This document shows, piece after piece, positions 3,363 to 5,187 of a stretch of DNA of 5,187 nt. The DNA lies in NCBI GenBank assembly GCA_900547285.1, contig URGF01000130.1:1-5187 (forward strand). The letters run 5' to 3'. Every line of letters begins with the position of its first letter. Position 1 is the first letter of the stretch. Made by a program: the position numbers and the translations under genes. This stretch comes from an uncultured Collinsella sp. (GTDB taxonomy: Bacteria > Actinomycetota > Coriobacteriia > Coriobacteriales > Coriobacteriaceae). The notes beneath the pieces were generated by a model. The model ran no database searches. It worked only from the letters and a program-made list of their open reading frames with translations, and had not been told where the DNA came from.

Positions 3363-5187
3363 TTAGCTAATTCCCACAAACATGCAGCCCGAGGTGGCGC
3401 CGCACAGGCGGGCGGCGGGCTTGCGGCCGGCTTGAGCCGCCTCGACGGCGCGACGGACGCGAGCGACGGCGCGGTCCACCTCATCCGTCTCGAGCAGCGT
3501 GCCGTCCACCATAAGACGACGGACGCCGGCGTCGAGCAGCTGTGGTACCTGCGGCGTAAGGTCGATGGGGTAGGCGTCGTACAGGCGAGAACGGCCATGG
3601 ATGTCGGTGCGTACGGGCATGACCTTGCCGTCGATATTCTTGAGCGACAGCTTGCGGGCGCGCAGGCGGCAGTTGGCGCAATCGTGGATGCAACCATTGG
3701 CCACCTGCAGGATGCAGTGCTCGCTTGACATACCGCGCGGACGACCGAGCACAGTGATGCCCAGGGCTGTGGGCGCGGCGGTGCCAAGCGAGACGATCTC
3801 GTCGAGCGTGATCTCGGGCGAGAGCCAAAACGCACCGGCTCCGCGCTCGGCAAGCGCCTCCATGCAGGGCGTGTTGTGCACCGGCAGGCAAGAGCGAATC
3901 TCGGCCGTGGCGCCAACCTGGGCGGCCAGGGCAAGCTCAGAGATGTTGCCAATAGCGACCGTGGCGCCGGCAGCAACCCACGGGTCGACGCGTACGTGGT
4001 CAACGGCGCGGCAGACCTCGTCGAGTATAGGCACGATGCCCTGCTCAAATGCATCGGCGGGGGAGAGCCCGGCCGCATCGAGCGCGTCGGTGGTCATGTA
4101 GATGCGCGTTACGCCCTCGGCGCGAGCGGCCTCGGCGGCCTCGAGCGAGGTGACGGTGGCGCAAATCTGCGGCTCATCGCGGTAGTGCTTGGGCGCGGGG
4201 CGGGAATCACTGGTTACAATCGCCGGCAGCTCGAGCGTTTTCGCGCGCTCCGCGTACGGCGCCAGAATGGCCTCTTCCAGCGCCTTGCAAGCGGCGGCGC
4301 GCACCTTATGTACGGCGGAGAAACCCATGCCACAGCCCTCATCGAGCGCCACCTCAAAGCTCGCAGCCTCAAAGGGAGAGGAACCCATGCGGCCGACGTG
4401 CTCAGCCAGATCGGACGCCTCGACCGCACGGGTCTTGGCGGCTTCGACGGTAAAGCCCGTGGCCGTGGCCGTAAGCGAAGGATCGTCGCAACAGGTGAGC
4501 GTAACGGCAAACGGTTCGCCCAAACGCGCCACAACGGTTACATCAACGGCACGGCGGCGCAACACGTCGCGCTTGAGCGCGGCGCCGGCGGCGTCGATGG
4601 CACGCTGACTACGAATCACGCGGACGCGGCAGCCCTCGGGCATGCTGCGGGGTACGCGACATTCGATGACTTCACCGGCTGCGGCATCATCGGCGGCAAT
4701 GGTGGTCAGGAACTGGTCAAACTCGTTATCGTGGCGAAGCTCCAGCAGGTCGCCCTTGCCCACGGGCTCAAACAGCTCAATGCGGGCGATGGCGGCGCGG
4801 CGACGGCGGTCGTCGGGCTTGAGGCCGCGCACATCGCGGTTGGCCGGGCGGCTGCCCAGCACCGTGCCCACGATCTGGCCGCGGTTGTTGGAACGCTCAT
4901 AGCTCATCATCTCGTCGCCCGAGGTGCCGTCCTGATAGGCGTGCGTAAAGTCGCGGTTAAAGCAGCGCTTGAGCTGGCGCTGGCGGGCGGCTTTCTCGTC
5001 CTTGGCAACGGTGGTTCCGGCCAGCATGTCATCAATCTGATGACGATACACGTCGACGATGGAATACACGTAATCGGGCGCCTTCATGCGGCCCTCGAGC
5101 TTGAGCGACGCAGCGCCGGCGTCATACAGGCGGCGAACAAGTTGTGAGGTGTTGGTGTCACGTGGGCACAGCGCGCGCTCGCGACCG
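3363..5187 (-). CDS. Peptidase U32 / RlhA-like protein with DUF3656-like region (5' end outside window)
   Basis: The frame is open to the window edge, giving 607 visible residues. The internal ATG at 5087 is not the start, because 33 conserved residues precede it, including LCPRDTN (visible 6-12) and KLEGRMKAPDYVYSIVDVYR (29-48), the end of the N-terminal U32 domain. A DUF3656-like region follows at about visible 190-310 (ending AVHKVRAAACKAL). A second U32-like barrel comes next: VDHVRVDPW, VAIGNISELALA, then WLSPEITLDE (visible 454-463). The cysteine-rich block SSEHC...GCIHDCANC (visible 487-506) is of the kind thought to bind an iron-sulfur cluster. The C-terminus ends TSGCMFVGIS, where I recall TxGH in relatives. 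DUF3656-containing U32 proteins include E. coli RlhA, needed for 23S rRNA cytidine 2501 hydroxylation; this protein is longer, with an extra C-terminal domain. The name 'peptidase' is probably misleading. An RNA-modification role is inferred, and supported by the adjacent pseudouridine synthase. Confidence 0.88.
   Translation of the reverse strand, partial: GRERALCPRDTNTSQLVRRLYDAGAASLKLEGRMKAPDYVYSIVDVYRHQIDDMLAGTTVAKDEKAARQRQLKRCFNRDFTHAYQDGTSGDEMMSYERSNNRGQIVGTVLGSRPANRDVRGLKPDDRRRRAAIARIELFEPVGKGDLLELRHDNEFDQFLTTIAADDAAAGEVIECRVPRSMPEGCRVRVIRSQRAIDAAGAALKRDVLRRRAVDVTVVARLGEPFAVTLTCCDDPSLTATATGFTVEAAKTRAVEASDLAEHVGRMGSSPFEAASFEVALDEGCGMGFSAVHKVRAAACKALEEAILAPYAERAKTLELPAIVTSDSRPAPKHYRDEPQICATVTSLEAAEAARAEGVTRIYMTTDALDAAGLSPADAFEQGIVPILDEVCRAVDHVRVDPWVAAGATVAIGNISELALAAQVGATAEIRSCLPVHNTPCMEALAERGAGAFWLSPEITLDEIVSLGTAAPTALGITVLGRPRGMSSEHCILQVANGCIHDCANCRLRARKLSLKNIDGKVMPVRTDIHGRSRLYDAYPIDLTPQVPQLLDAGVRRLMVDGTLLETDEVDRAVARVRRAVEAAQAGRKPAARLCGATSGCMFVGIS

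Noticed and set aside
3344..4078. 244-codon minus-strand frame overlapping the end of the U32-family gene
   Set aside because: It is a different frame of the same strand, rich in Arg, Ser, Pro and Ala, with no domain. It is a frame-shifted shadow of the true coding frame.
3876..5147. 423-codon open frame on the plus strand across the U32-family gene
   Set aside because: The minus-strand frame has conserved U32 motifs throughout. The plus-strand frame is low-complexity (Gly, Ala, Arg, His rich) and has no family resemblance.

Overview
The window looks like chromosome from a GC-rich anaerobic actinobacterium of the Coriobacteriia, most plausibly Collinsella or a close relative. The evidence is GC-rich codon use, a zinc-ribbon type ribosomal protein L24, strong AGGAGG ribosome binding sites, and intergenic GGGGAC-type short repeats that I associate with that group from memory. 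The genus is inference.

Layout, left to right. (1) The 3' end of rplX (ribosomal protein L24), positions 2-202, closes with a strong intrinsic terminator at 229-266. (2) A gene-free stretch of about 540 bases follows (203-741). Its first half (271-463) is a tandem cluster of small hairpin units that share a nearly constant 13-base loop (GGGGAC-NNN-CTTA type) but have different stems. Its second half (about 560-690) is AT-richer and operator-like: five TGCGCA palindromes spaced about one helical turn apart, then two 17-base direct repeats 22 bases apart, then an inverted repeat. (3) A two-gene plus-strand operon: a Gfo/Idh/MocA-family NAD(P)-dependent oxidoreductase (742-1821) and, three bases later, a DeoR-family sugar-type repressor (1825-2571). 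(4) A convergent intergenic region (2572-2690) with two hairpin terminators. The second overlaps the stop codon of the opposing gene, and its loop resembles the repeat family upstream. (5) A minus-strand pair: a long U32-family protein with a DUF3656-like middle region (3363-5187, start beyond the window) and a RluA-family pseudouridine synthase (2688-3347), 15 bases apart and probably co-transcribed.

How the genes fit together. The oxidoreductase and DeoR regulator are probably a small autoregulated sugar or polyol module, and the repeats upstream are the obvious candidate operators. The U32/RluA pair may be an RNA-modification operon: DUF3656-containing U32 proteins include the E. coli 23S rRNA hydroxylation factor RlhA, and RluA enzymes make pseudouridine in rRNA or tRNA. 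Substrates cannot be read from sequence.

The best candidate for something under-described is the stem-variable, loop-constant hairpin cluster at 271-447, with a possible distant relative in the terminator at 2648-2690. No phage, insertion sequence, CRISPR array, tRNA or rRNA gene was seen.
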